Assembly: GCA_947471745.1 (NCBI GenBank)
Contig: CANJKZ010000084.1
Location: 1,100,501-1,164,500 of the forward strand
Origin: Closterium sp. Naga37s-1
Lineage: Eukaryota > Streptophyta > Zygnematophyceae > Desmidiales > Closteriaceae
Length of the DNA: 64,000 nucleotides
Reading direction: 5' to 3'
A program made the translations under genes and the position numbers. The notes under the pieces are model-generated. The model searched no databases. It saw nothing but the letters and a program-made list of their open reading frames with translations, and was not told where the DNA came from. Positions within the stretch are counted from its first letter, which is position 1, and each line of letters opens with the position of its first letter. Shown piece by piece: positions 20,776-30,012 of this stretch.

Positions 20776-22913
20776 GGCCTCTCCACTGCCTTCTCCTTCT
20801 CCTTACACTGAGCAGTCTGGCGGTCTTACAGAGCGTCGTGAGCTTGCGTCTCGTCCTGTCTCGCCTGTTCGCACTGCTCGTCGTGTTCCTCGTTCGCGTC
20901 CTCCTCCTGTCCCTGCCACGCACGCTATGACCCTTGGTCCTTCCTCTGTTCCTCTACGCGTTCCTCTCCTTCCTCTTGAGTCCTCTCTTCCTGAGGTCCC
21001 TGACCTTGAGTCTGACCGCACTCGTACGGCCAGTCCCGTTGTCTCTCGTCTCCTCGCTACTGCTGTCACTGACCCTTCCTTTGAGTCTGCTGCTGCGTCT
21101 GCTCTCGTTGCTGAGCGGCTTGACTTTGCTGCTGCCTGTTGTCTAGATTACGCCACTACTCTTGTTGCTAAGTCTACGTCTGCCAGTCCTCCGTCCGTCG
21201 GGGGTGAGTGTGCTCTTGGCATGGACGTCCTTGAGGACAGGCAAGAGGACTTTGAGTGTCTTGCAGCTGCTGTACCTCGTTTCGCTTCCATGCTGCTTGC
21301 CCCTGAGGGAGACCCGGATGCTCCAGACATCCCGACCCCGCGCTCTTACGCAGAGGCGATTACGGGTCCTTACTCCTCTCAGTGGCAGGCAGCCATGGAT
21401 GCCGAGATGGCATCCTGGAAGTCCACAGGCACCTGCGTCGACGAGGTTCCCCCACCTGGGGCGAACATAGTCGATGGCATGTGGATCTTCAGGGTGAAGC
21501 GACCGCCGGGTTCTCCGCCTGCCTTCAAGGCGCGTTACGTTGCTAGAGGCTTCAGTCAGCGACAGGGAGTTGACTACTTCCAGACCTTCCTCCCCCCCCC
21601 CCCCGAAGATGACTACTCTTCGGGTGTTGCTGCACGTTGCTGCTCAGCGTGACTACGAGTTGCACTCTCTGGACTTCAGCACAGCTTTCCTGCAGGGCAG
21701 CCTGCACGAGGAGATCTGGTTGCGCCGCCCACCTGGTTTCACTTAGTCTTTTCCTGCAAGTACTAAGTGGAGCCTCCGCCGGCCTGTCTACGGTCTTCGC
21801 TAGGCGCCTCGCGGGTGGCACGACACACTGAGGACTACACTTGCGGCTCTTGGGTTTGCTCCTGCTACTGCTGACCCGTCGTTGTTTCTACGCACCAAAA
21901 CCTCGCTGCCGCCATTCTACGTTCTTGTCTACGTTGACGACCTCGTCTTTGCCACTGCTGACACTGACGCACTGCCTCTTGTGAAGTCGGAGCTGCAAAA
22001 GAGACATACCTGCACTAACCTGGGTGAACTGCGCAGCTATCTTGGCTTGCAGATCACCCGGGACAGAGCTCGGCGCACCATTACCCTGACTCAGTCACAC
22101 ATGGTGCACCAGGTCCTTCAGCGCTTCGACTTCCAGTTCTCCTCGCCACAGCTCACTCCTCTGTCTACCAGCCACTCGCTCTCAGCTCCACCTTCGAACG
22201 AGTCCGTAGAACCGAGTGGTCCGTACCCAGAGCTTGTGGGTTGCCTCATGTACCTGATGACGTGCACTCGACCCGACCTCGCGTACCCTCTCAGCATCCT
22301 GGCTCGCTACGTGGCTCCCGGCAGGCACCGAAAGGTGCACTGGGATGCTGCGAAGAGGGTACTGCGTTACTTGTGCAGTACGTCGGGCATGGGGCTCGTG
22401 CTTGGAGGACGGGGTCCAGTTGTCCTCACCGGTCACGCAGACGCTTCCTGGGTGGACGACTCATCTACGCAACGGTCGTCACAGGGTTACACCTTCAGTC
22501 TTGGCTCCGGCTCTGTTTCTTAGCGGTCTACCCGCTCGTCTTCGCTTCTCAGCTCCAGTTGTGAGGCTGAGATCTACGCCGGGGCCATGGCTGCACAGGA
22601 GCTACGCTGGCTCACCTACCTGCTAACCGACTTGGGAGAGCAGTCTCGTTCGCCTCCAGTTCTGTACGTAGATAACAAGGCCATGATTGCCTTGTGTCAG
22701 GAGCACAGACTGGAGCACAGAACAAAGCACATCGCTCTGCGATACTTCCTTGCTCGAGATTTGCAGCAGTGTGGCCAGCTTCGTTTTGCGTATGTGGCCA
22801 CTAGGGCCAACACTGCTGATATATTCACCAAGGCACTTCCGCCTTGTGATCATCAGCGCTTCTCTACTGTGTTAGGCCTTGTGCCTACCTTCCCTCACTT
22901 GCTTACTGCGTGA
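20775..22913 (+). pseudogene. Copia-1 reverse transcriptase and RNase H
   Basis: Pre-RT segment, then RT: QWQAAMDAEMASWKSTGT, NIVDGMWIFRVKR and KARYVARGFSQRQGVDY, then a C-run (21593-21604) that shifts the frame before KMTTLRVLLHVAAQRDYE. The catalytic block is FYVLVYVDDLVFAT (21916-21957). Later parts are LGLQITRDRARRTI, GCLMYLMTCTRPDLAYPL and YVAPGRHRKVHWDAAKR. RNase H motifs: SSCEAEIYAGAMAAQEL, YVDNKAMIALCQEHR and HIALRYFLARDL; the end is LPHLLTA. Stops lie in YGLR*AP (about 21802) and SGSVS*R (22521). Both are TAG where CAG or TGG is expected. Confidence 0.9.
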
Positions 22914-23143
22914 CTTTGCTTGTACTGTGATCTATATATATACCTGCTTGCTTGCACTTGCTAGGGTATGATCACTGTATTGTTTGTTTCTCTTTTATAT
23001 GTAACACTGCATGTGAACTGGCCTTGTGGCCCTTTGCTTGTGCTCGGACTGTGTGGTGACTTTGTGATCCACCCTGAGCTTACTTTTCTTTTCTTGACTG
23101 GTCTTGTGACCACTTGTTCTCCCCCACTTTGCCTATGGGGGTG

Positions 23144-23275
23144 TGTCAGAACATTATAGCTTATACATTTGTGTAGGCTGTATTGGGGTAGCCCATAAGG
23201 GGTACAACCCAATTAGGGTTAGTACTTGTACCCAAATCTTTGCTAGTTCATTCATTCTCGTTCGTTACTTTGACA
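23144..23275 (+). repeat. Copia-1 3' LTR
   Basis: 132 bp, TGTCAGAACATTATAGC to TTACTTTGACA. The polypurine tract TATGGGGGTG ends at 23143. Confidence 0.93.
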
Positions 23276-23280
23276 GCAGC

Positions 23281-23998
23281 CCAGCTGGCCGTTGACGTGT
23301 CGATTTCATGGCCTGGCACACCCTGCATGAGGACACATATCGCTGCACGTCGTTAGAGGAGTCAGGCCAATAATAGTGACGGTACAGTAATTTCTGGGTT
23401 TTATCAAACCCGAAATGTCCGGAGAAGTTGGAATCGTGGACTTCTTCGATAAGGAGTTCACGCAGCAGCCGGTAAGCAGGAACCCAAATCCGGTCAGTTC
23501 CGGCTTTTAGGTAATAATCCCCTTTCTGTGTCGTGGCTTGCTGGTGGTTCCCAGTCGTGAAGAACGGGTCCGTAGTGTAGCCGTGGGTGAAAAGTCCGGT
23601 AAGTAATGGGTTCGAGTGGTGAACGAGTACTGCAGCGGATTGTACTGTTGGTCGGGTCAGGGCGTCGGCAATTTATTTGCCCCCTTCTTGTACGTGATGC
23701 GGTAGGTGAAGTGGCTCTCCATGTAGTCCAGCCACCGAATTTGTCGCGGGTTGAGGTTGGGTTGAGCTCGCAGATATTGGAGGGACTTGTGGTCCGTGCG
23801 AACAGTGACGTCAGCGCCTACCAGGTAGCATCGCCACAGTTTGAATGCGTGGATAATGGCGAGCATTTCCTTGTCGTGAATCGGGTAGTTGCACTCGGCT
23901 GCGTGCAGCTTGCGTGACTCGTAAGCTATCGGCTGCAGTCCGTTCCCGAAATCCTGGAGTAGCACAGCTCCGATCGCGAAATCGGAGGCGTTGGTGAC
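23281..23998 (-). pseudogene. Gypsy RNase H and integrase zinc-binding region
   Basis: Minus strand. RNase H: LLQDFGNGLQPIAYESRKL, NYPIHDKEMLAIIHAFKLW, VRTDHKSLQYLRAQPNLN, IRWLDYMESHFTYRI. A stop follows near 23655. Bases 23290-23520 then give the H2C2 zinc-binding part of integrase (HDSNFSGHFGFDKTQKLL, YYWPDS, CRVCQA). It continues on the far side of copia-1. Confidence 0.88.
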
Positions 23999-24187
23999 TG
24001 TTAGAATACTAGCGTGAATTAGGAGCCATGGCTAGTGAGTGTCGAGAGAATTGAGTGTCGAGAGAATTGGAAAGGAGAATGAGGGGTTTCACTAGCAAGA
24101 GTTGGGATACAAGTACAACACCCTAAATTAGGTTGTACTCATTACAGAGTACCCCACTGCAGGCTAGACAGCAAATACATTCTGACA
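23999..24187 (-). repeat. Element C 3' LTR
   Basis: 189 bp, TGTTAGAATACTAGCGTG to ATTCTGACA, with two copies of gagtgtcgagagaatt. Confidence 0.9.
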
Positions 24188-24777
24188 CACCCCCATAGTC
24201 AAAATCGGGTATAATCAGCAGAGCAAGCAGTCATAGAGCAGGTTCACAAGTACAAGCAAAGCTAGAGGCATACACAAAGGGCAAGTGAGGAGGAGGCTGG
24301 ACTATGAGAGGAGAGGAGATAGGAGGCGACTGTTGATGCTGCAGACACTCGGGCAACAGGAGCGGCGCGCACTGTGGCTACCGGGGCCGTATCCCCGGAC
24401 TACAGGAGTAACTGGCTCTGCGGCTAACACTGAGCGGCAGGAGCAACGGACCCACGGGCGACTGGCGCAGCAGGCTCGCTGGGCTACCGGAGTACTCAAC
24501 CCCCGGACTACTGGCGCTGCTGGCGACACGACGGCTACCTCCGCTCAACCTCCCCCAACTGGCCCACCCCCCTTTCACACACCCCTTGCTGCACCCCTAG
24601 CTCCACTCCCACGTCACCCCCCTAGCACCACTCCCTCGGCTCCCACACACCCACCCCCCTCAGCGGCAGCTGCAGCAGTGGGAGACGGAGGAGGAGGAGG
24701 AGCAGGGGACGGTTCACACACCCGCCACCCCCATACCCTCCCCCCACTGCTGCACCTGCAGCAGGGGATGGAGGAGA

Positions 24778-24808
<31 letters not shown>

Positions 24809-24829
24809 TGTGCATGGCGCGTGCAGAGG

Positions 24830-25580
24830 GCAGCAGGGCGCGCGGGGTGCAGAGGGCAGCAGGGCAGCAGGGCGCACAGGGCTGCAGGGCAGCAGGGCGC
24901 GCGGGGCAAACAGGGCAGCAGGGCGCACAGGGCTGCAGGGCAGCAGGGCGCACAGGGCTGCAGGGCAGCAGGGCGCGCGGGGCGCGCAGGGCTGCAGGGC
25001 GCACAGGGCTGCAGGGCAGCAGGGCGCACAGGGCTGCAGGGCAGCAGGGCGCGCGGGGCAAACAGGGCAGCAAGGCGCACAGGGCTGCAGGGCAGCAGGG
25101 CGCACAGGGCTGCAGGGCAGCAGGGCGCGCGGGGCGCGCAGGGCTGCAGTGCGCGCAGGGCGCGCAGGGCAGCAGGACAGCAGGGCGCGCGGGGCGCGCA
25201 GGGCTGCAGGGCGTGCGGGGCGCACAGGGCAGCAGGGCGCGCGGGGCGCAGCAGGGCGCGCGGGGCGCAGCAGGGCTGCAGGGCGCGCGGGGCGCGCAGG
25301 GCAGCAGCAAGGGCTGTAGGGGCAACAGCAAGGGCTGTAGCGGCAGCAGCAGGGCAGCAGGGCGCACAGGGCTGCAGGGCAGCAGGGCGCGCGGGGCGCA
25401 CAGGGCTGCAGGGCGCGCATGGCGCGAAGGGCAGCAGGACAGCAGGGTGCGAGGGGCAAACAGGGCAGCAGGGCGCGCGGGGCGCGCAGGGCTGCAGTGC
25501 GCGCAGGGCGCGCAGGGCAGCAGGACAGCAGGGCGCGCAGGGCGCGCAGGGCTGCAGGGCAGCACAGGGCTGCAGATCCC
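24830..25580. repeat. gcaggg tandem repeat inside element C
   Basis: About 750 bp of interleaved units such as gcagggcgcacagggctgca and gcagggcgcgcggggcgcgc. Very long open frames appear on both strands because the unit lacks stop codons; they are not called. Confidence 0.8.
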
Positions 25581-26417
25581 CTCACCCCCACCGCTGCACC
25601 CGCAGCAGGGGGGTGGAGGAGAAGTGGGCGGGGGGGGGGGCTGATGCTGCAACTCCCCTCCCCCTCGCTGGTGCTGCAGGTCCCCTCCCTCTCCCACCAC
25701 AAGGTGCAGCAGGGAGAGAGAGAGGAGGAGGCGTGGCGGCAGCTGCTGCTGCTGAGGCACATCCGCCACCCCCTCACACCCTCTCCTCGCCATCCCCATG
25801 GAGGGGGGGGAGGGGGGGGAGGGGGGCGAGGGCGGAGCTGCGCGTGCGACTGTAGGGCACGCGGGCAGGAGGAACCCCCTCTTGCCATCCCCTCACCCAC
25901 CATGTTGCAACAGGGCACCGGGGCCGCAGTTAGGGGCGGCAGGTCGCGAGGGCCCATGGCTAGGGGCGACGGGGCCATGGCTAGGGGCGACGGGGCCATG
26001 GCTAGGGACGTGGCCGGGCGCTAGCTAGGTACGGGGCCAGGCGCGGGCGAGGTACGGGCCAGGCGCGGGGCTAGGAACGGGGCCGAGCGCGGGCTAAGTA
26101 CGGGCCGGGCGCGAGGCTAGGTACGGGCCGATCGCGGGCTAGTTACAGGGCCAGGCGCGGGCGAGGTACGGGCCGGGCGCGGGGCTAGGAACAGGGCCGA
26201 GTGCGGGCTAGGTACGGGTCGATCGCGGGCTAAGTACGGGCCGGGCGTGGGGCGACGGAGTCGACGGGGCCAAGGGGCCGAGGCGACGGGGCCAAGGGGC
26301 CGAGCCTAGGGGCTAGGGGCAACGCCAAGGGGCGACGGGCCGGGGCCTAGACTAGCAGGGCAGTAGGTGGTGGGCCCATTGACATTAGGTCCTAGGAAAG
26401 TTATGCTCTTAATACCA

Positions 26418-26622
26418 TGTTAGAATACTAGCGTGAGTTAGGAGCCATGGCTAGTGAGTTTCGAGAGAATTGAGTGTCGAGAGAATTGAGTGTCGAGAGA
26501 ATTGGAAAGGAGAATGAGGGGTTTCACTAGCAAGAGTTGGGATACAAGTACAACACCCTATATTGGGTTGTACTCATTACAGAGTACCCCACTGCAGGCT
26601 AGACAGCAAATACATTCTGACA
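26418..26622 (-). repeat. Element C 5' LTR
   Basis: 205 bp, same ends as the left copy, with three copies of the 16-bp unit. Confidence 0.9.
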
Positions 26623-26627
26623 GTGAC

Positions 26628-28389
26628 GACTTCGAACGGCCTCGATGGGTCGGCGATGCGCAGCACAGGAGGGGAAACCAGGAAATTTTTCAACTCCTGG
26701 AAAGCCGCTTCTGCCTCCTCCCCCCACACAAAATTCCTGTCTTTGTGCAGCAGGTCGGTTAGCGGGCTGGTTATCCTCGCCATATTCGGGATAAACCGCC
26801 GGACGTAATTCACGAATCCCAGAAAACTCTGTAGTTCCGTGATGTTCGTCGGGGGCTTCCACTCCTGTATGGTCTTGATTTTCGCCAGGTCGATTTTAAT
26901 GCTGTCGCGCGAAATAACGTGTCCCAAAAACTCCAACTCTTGCTTAAAAAACTCGCACTTAGAGCCCTTGGTGATGAGTCGATTCTCCTGCAACCTTTTA
27001 AACATTGCGTCAAGGTCGCGGGGATGTTGCTCCCGTGTCTTGCTAAAAATGAGGATATCGTCCAAGTAGACGATGACGCATCGATCTAGAAGATCCCGAA
27101 AAAACCTTGTTCATGGTCAACTGAAAAGTCGAAGGCGCGTTCGTGAGGCCGAAAGGAATCACGGTGAATTCGTAACTTCCGTAGCGGGTGCAAAACGCGG
27201 TCTTGTGGCAGTCGTCGGCGAAGATTCGGATTTGGTGGTAACCACCGCGTAAGTCAATCTTCGAGAAATATCGAGCTCCGCGAATTTGGTCAAGGTGGTC
27301 GTCGGTGTGTGGGATTGGGTAGCGAGACTTGATTGTCACCCGGTTGAGCGCGCGATAGTCGATGCACATACGAAGCCCGCCATTTTTTTTCGGAGTGAAG
27401 AGGATCGGTGCGGCGAAGGGAGATGTACTGGCTCAGATGAATCCTTTCTCCAACAGTGCATCAATTTGACTTCGCAACTCCTCGAGTTCCGGTTGGGTCA
27501 ACCGCCACTGTGTCCGAACAGTCGGCTGCGCGCCAGGCTCCAGCTGGATTTTGTGGTCCTCAGGTCGCTCGGGTGGTAGTCCAGGTGGCAGATCGTCGGG
27601 GAAGATGTCGGGGTACTGTCGAATCAGCTCCGCTAAGTCCGGTGGTACAGCTGCACACAGCTTCTCGATGTCCTTTCCGTCGGTGTCCACCGTCAACTCG
27701 CGTAAGCAAACAGCGAATAGCTGTGCGCCCTTGTTGAAGTGTCGAGCTATAGTGATAGCTTTGACGCACGGGGCTTGGATGTAGTCAGGTGTCCATGCAG
27801 GCAGCTTAATTAGCCCCTCGTACTTGTTGATGCAGCACGATCCCGTTGTCCAGTCGATGACGGGGTTGTGTCGTCGCAGCCAATCACGTCCCAACAGCAC
27901 GTCACAGCCATCCAGTGTCGTCGCGAGGAACTTCATGCTGAAGCCGAAATCGTCGCCGCATTCAATCCGAACCGTCCGTGTTTCTTCCAGTATCGCCAGA
28001 GGCGTCCCATCCACGAGGCGAGCGTCGATTTCGGGCAGACACCTGTCAAGTTGCAGCTTGCATTTTTTTGCTGTCGCCAGGTTGAAGAGGCTATGGCTGG
28101 CCCCTCCATCGACGAACATTTTTAAGTGATTTTTTAACACCTTGCCAGCGACCAGCACAGGGTGATCCACATGAGTATCCCCATTATTCAGCCGAGTGCG
28201 ATCGATTGCATGAATCGGAACCACGACTCGGTGGGGATGGTGGTGTTCGGGCGACGGAGCATAGTCAATAAAGGGCCCGCTAATTACTGACTTTTCCCAT
28301 TTCCCTGCTCCTTCCGGTCGTTCCCCGTCAGCGGCTTTTTCTCCTGGCAGTCGCGCATTAAGTGATCCATCTTCCCACACCGATAACAC
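26628..28389 (-). pseudogene. Gypsy protease and reverse transcriptase
   Basis: Minus strand from 28389. Protease: KMFVDGGASHSLFN (DGGAS in the DSGA position), LLGRDWLRRHNPVIDW. A linker (DIFPDDLPPGLPPER) and RT (ELRSQIDALLEKGFI) follow, then a TGA at 27433. RT continues with [33 protein letters not shown] and [16 protein letters not shown]. One extra T in a T-run near 27103 shifts the frame before [14 protein letters not shown], the YLDD active site. The end (ITSPLTDLLHKDRNF) is cut at 26627 by element C and resumes at 23998. Confidence 0.9.
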
Positions 28390-29480
28390 GGTCCCTTAGG
28401 AGGGCGGTCGGGTGTATGGACGACGTTGATCGTGGCCCGATTGGTCTGGCCACGAAAACGGATTCCCTCCCGGGAAGCTGTTCTCGCATACTGCATCAGC
28501 GCATCAGTTGACTCCGCCAGCCGTACTGCTTCCAGGAATGTTGTCGAACGGCTCCTGCGGACCTCGTATTGAATCTCGTATTTTAGGCCGTTGATGTATT
28601 TATCCAACCGCTCTGCTTCCGACATGTCACCCACTTGGTCGGCGAGGCCCATAAATGACGCCGTGTAGTCTTGGACAGATGCCATCTGCGACCAGGCACG
28701 CAGCTTCATGCGAGCTTGCTCCGAGGCAGATACATGCTCGAAGCGATCTTGTAAGGCTGCGCCCCACTCTCGCCATGTGCGTATCTTGGTCACTCCGAAG
28801 ATCGACTCTGCCACTTGATTAGTCACTGTTGAGGTCTCGTCTGCCGCATGTGTCACACCTGTCGGGGTCCCTGTTTCTAGGGTTCGGCGCCACCACTCAA
28901 GCGCTGCGCCTCGGAGAAGGGACACGGCATAATTACTACGCATGACATCATCGGTCACACCTGCTGCAGTGAAAAAGACTTCAACTCCGAACAACCACCC
29001 TTTTACTGTAGTCGTCTTGTCCGTAGGATTAAACGGTTTCGGGTTGACGGGTTTAATCTTGATCGTCGTTACTGCAACTGGTGCTGATGCCGCTCGCTGC
29101 CTGTCCTCTTCTTCGAAGTCACGTGTGAGCGAGTCCAACGGGTTGCTCACTGCTTGACTGTTGCCCTCACCTTCGTCATCGGGCGACTCCTGGCGCGCTT
29201 CACCTCGCGCCTGGCGTAGCTCGGCGTTTTCGCCACGTACTGTTGTCACTTCCGCCATTAATGTCTTCATGCCCTCTTGCATTTCTGCCACTTGCGCCAT
29301 AAGTCTGTTAACCGCCTCTTGATCTATGTGTCGAGCACTGCGTCGGGTGGGCAAGCGGGTCTCCGTGGCTTTCAGGCAAAGTGGAAAACACGAACTATCG
29401 TAGTCGGGCAGGTTTGAATTAACAAACCTTGCGGCCAACCGTCGTGTAGTCCACTTATACCAGCCAACCCGTGCCACCAA
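28284..29480 (-). CDS. Gypsy Gag polyprotein
   Basis: 398-codon open frame, uninterrupted. A predicted coiled-coil segment (about residues 50-95, MAQVAEMQEGMKTLMAEV) is followed by the gag capsid-like region (residues 140-330: KPFNPTDKTTTVKGWLF, LLRGAALEWWRR, WREWGAALQDRFEHVSASEQ, YINGLKYEIQYEVRR). Near the C terminus is one classical CCHC zinc knuckle, CYRCGKMDHLMRDC (about residue 365). It would build the particle and bind the element's RNA. It overlaps the protease frame by about 105 bases in a different frame, consistent with frameshift expression of pol. The exact start is uncertain because the frame opens close to the primer site. Confidence 0.85.
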   Translation of the reverse strand: MVARVGWYKWTTRRLAARFVNSNLPDYDSSCFPLCLKATETRLPTRRSARHIDQEAVNRLMAQVAEMQEGMKTLMAEVTTVRGENAELRQARGEARQESPDDEGEGNSQAVSNPLDSLTRDFEEEDRQRAASAPVAVTTIKIKPVNPKPFNPTDKTTTVKGWLFGVEVFFTAAGVTDDVMRSNYAVSLLRGAALEWWRRTLETGTPTGVTHAADETSTVTNQVAESIFGVTKIRTWREWGAALQDRFEHVSASEQARMKLRAWSQMASVQDYTASFMGLADQVGDMSEAERLDKYINGLKYEIQYEVRRSRSTTFLEAVRLAESTDALMQYARTASREGIRFRGQTNRATINVVHTPDRPPKGPCYRCGKMDHLMRDCQEKKPLTGNDRKEQGNGKSQ

Positions 29481-29529
29481 ACTACCCTCGAAAAGCGGGG
29501 TGAACTAGGAAAGTAGCTCTAATACCAGG

Positions 29530-29809
29530 TGTTATGAGTTGTAAAAGAGAGTGCGCAGGTTAACGAATAACGAGAAGGTGATTGAACAGATTGATTTTAC
29601 AATGAAGGCACACGCTAATATAGTGACTAGGCTAGCTAGGAGGGAACTTCGGGTGAGTGAGGTTGGGTGTAGGTTTGGCGAAGAGAAAAGCCGAAGGCGA
29701 CGCGAGGAGGCTCGGCATCGTTGATGTCGGCCAAACGTGCAGAGTCCGAAAATCGGGGCTGTACGCGAAGCAGTCAACCCCGATAAGGAATTCGGGAAAA
29801 TTCCCTACA
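29530..29809 (-). repeat. Gypsy 5' LTR
   Basis: 280 bp, same ends as the left copy (TGTTATGAGTTG ... TTCCCTACA). The primer site lies at 29508-29527 on its left. Confidence 0.93.
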
Positions 29810-29814
29810 AATGC

Positions 29815-30012
29815 ACAACAAATTTCTGGCACGGCCAAGATTGCGAAAACTCACATCCAACAAGGCTCTGCTCTGCTGTTCCTCAATCACCTCCCTCCCT
29901 GTGCTAACACCTTCTGAATCATGAAGATTTTCCAGAAGAATGATTAACTGTAACATACTGGTACAATTATCACGACAGGAGTAGAAATGACGTCAAGGGA
30001 TGTGATGCGATG
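29815..30012. other. Spacer between gypsy LTR and GTPase gene 3' end
   Basis: No coding region recognised. It may be the displaced 3' flank of the FAS1-like gene plus the 3' untranslated region of the convergent GTPase gene. Confidence 0.4.

Larger units (their letters stand above)
15974..23275 (+). mobile_element. Full-length Ty1/copia element (copia-1)
   Basis: 7302 bp with 132-bp LTRs at both ends and perfect GCAGC duplications (15969-15973 and 23276-23280). Primer site TGGAATTAGAGCAGGTTCC follows the 5' LTR; purine tract CTATGGGGGTG precedes the 3' LTR. It carries a leader repeat block, gag, protease, integrase, RT and RNase H in Ty1/copia order. It is inserted in the gypsy integrase in the opposite orientation. 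Many stops and shifts make it defective. By eye the LTRs differ at about 5 of 132 sites. Confidence 0.94.
23999..26622 (-). mobile_element. Non-autonomous LTR retrotransposon (element C)
   Basis: 2624 bp, LTRs of 189 bp (23999-24187) and 205 bp (26418-26622), with 5-bp duplications GTGAC at 23994-23998 and 26623-26627. Minus orientation is shown by the purine tract next to the left LTR (reverse complement CTATGGGGGTG) and the primer site next to the right LTR (reverse complement TGGTATTAAGAGCATAAC). The interior has a copia-1-like C-rich leader (26000-26340 inverted), a long gcagggcgcacagggctg tandem block (24830-25570), a G-run (24779-24807), and segments shared with element B. No retrotransposon enzyme motif is present. 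The LTR length difference is one extra 16-bp unit. Confidence 0.92.
14601..29809 (-). mobile_element. Ty3/gypsy chromovirus, minus strand, split by two insertions
   Basis: 280-bp LTRs at 14601-14880 and 29530-29809, flanked by 5-bp duplications AATGC (14596-14600 and 29810-29814). The primer site (reverse complement TGGTATTAGAGCTACTTTCC) adjoins the right-hand LTR, and a purine tract (GGGGGGGGGG on the minus strand, 14883-14892) adjoins the left. Order on the minus strand is gag, protease, RT, RNase H, integrase and a chromodomain-like C terminus, the order of Ty3/gypsy chromoviruses. A copia (15974-23275) splits integrase; element C (23999-26622) splits RT-RNase H. Removing both leaves an element of about 5.3 kb. 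By eye the LTRs differ at about 8 of 280 sites. Confidence 0.93.

Noticed and set aside
17462..22913. Alternative genetic code reading TAG or TAA as Gln/Trp/Tyr
   Set aside because: Stops fall at different residues in different copies and coexist with frameshifts and deletions. Host genes here use normal stops. Decay explains them.
24614..25999. 460-codon open frame and partners in element C
   Set aside because: They consist of gcaggg-type tandem repeats with no stop codons in the unit. Frames are open on both strands and no domain is visible.
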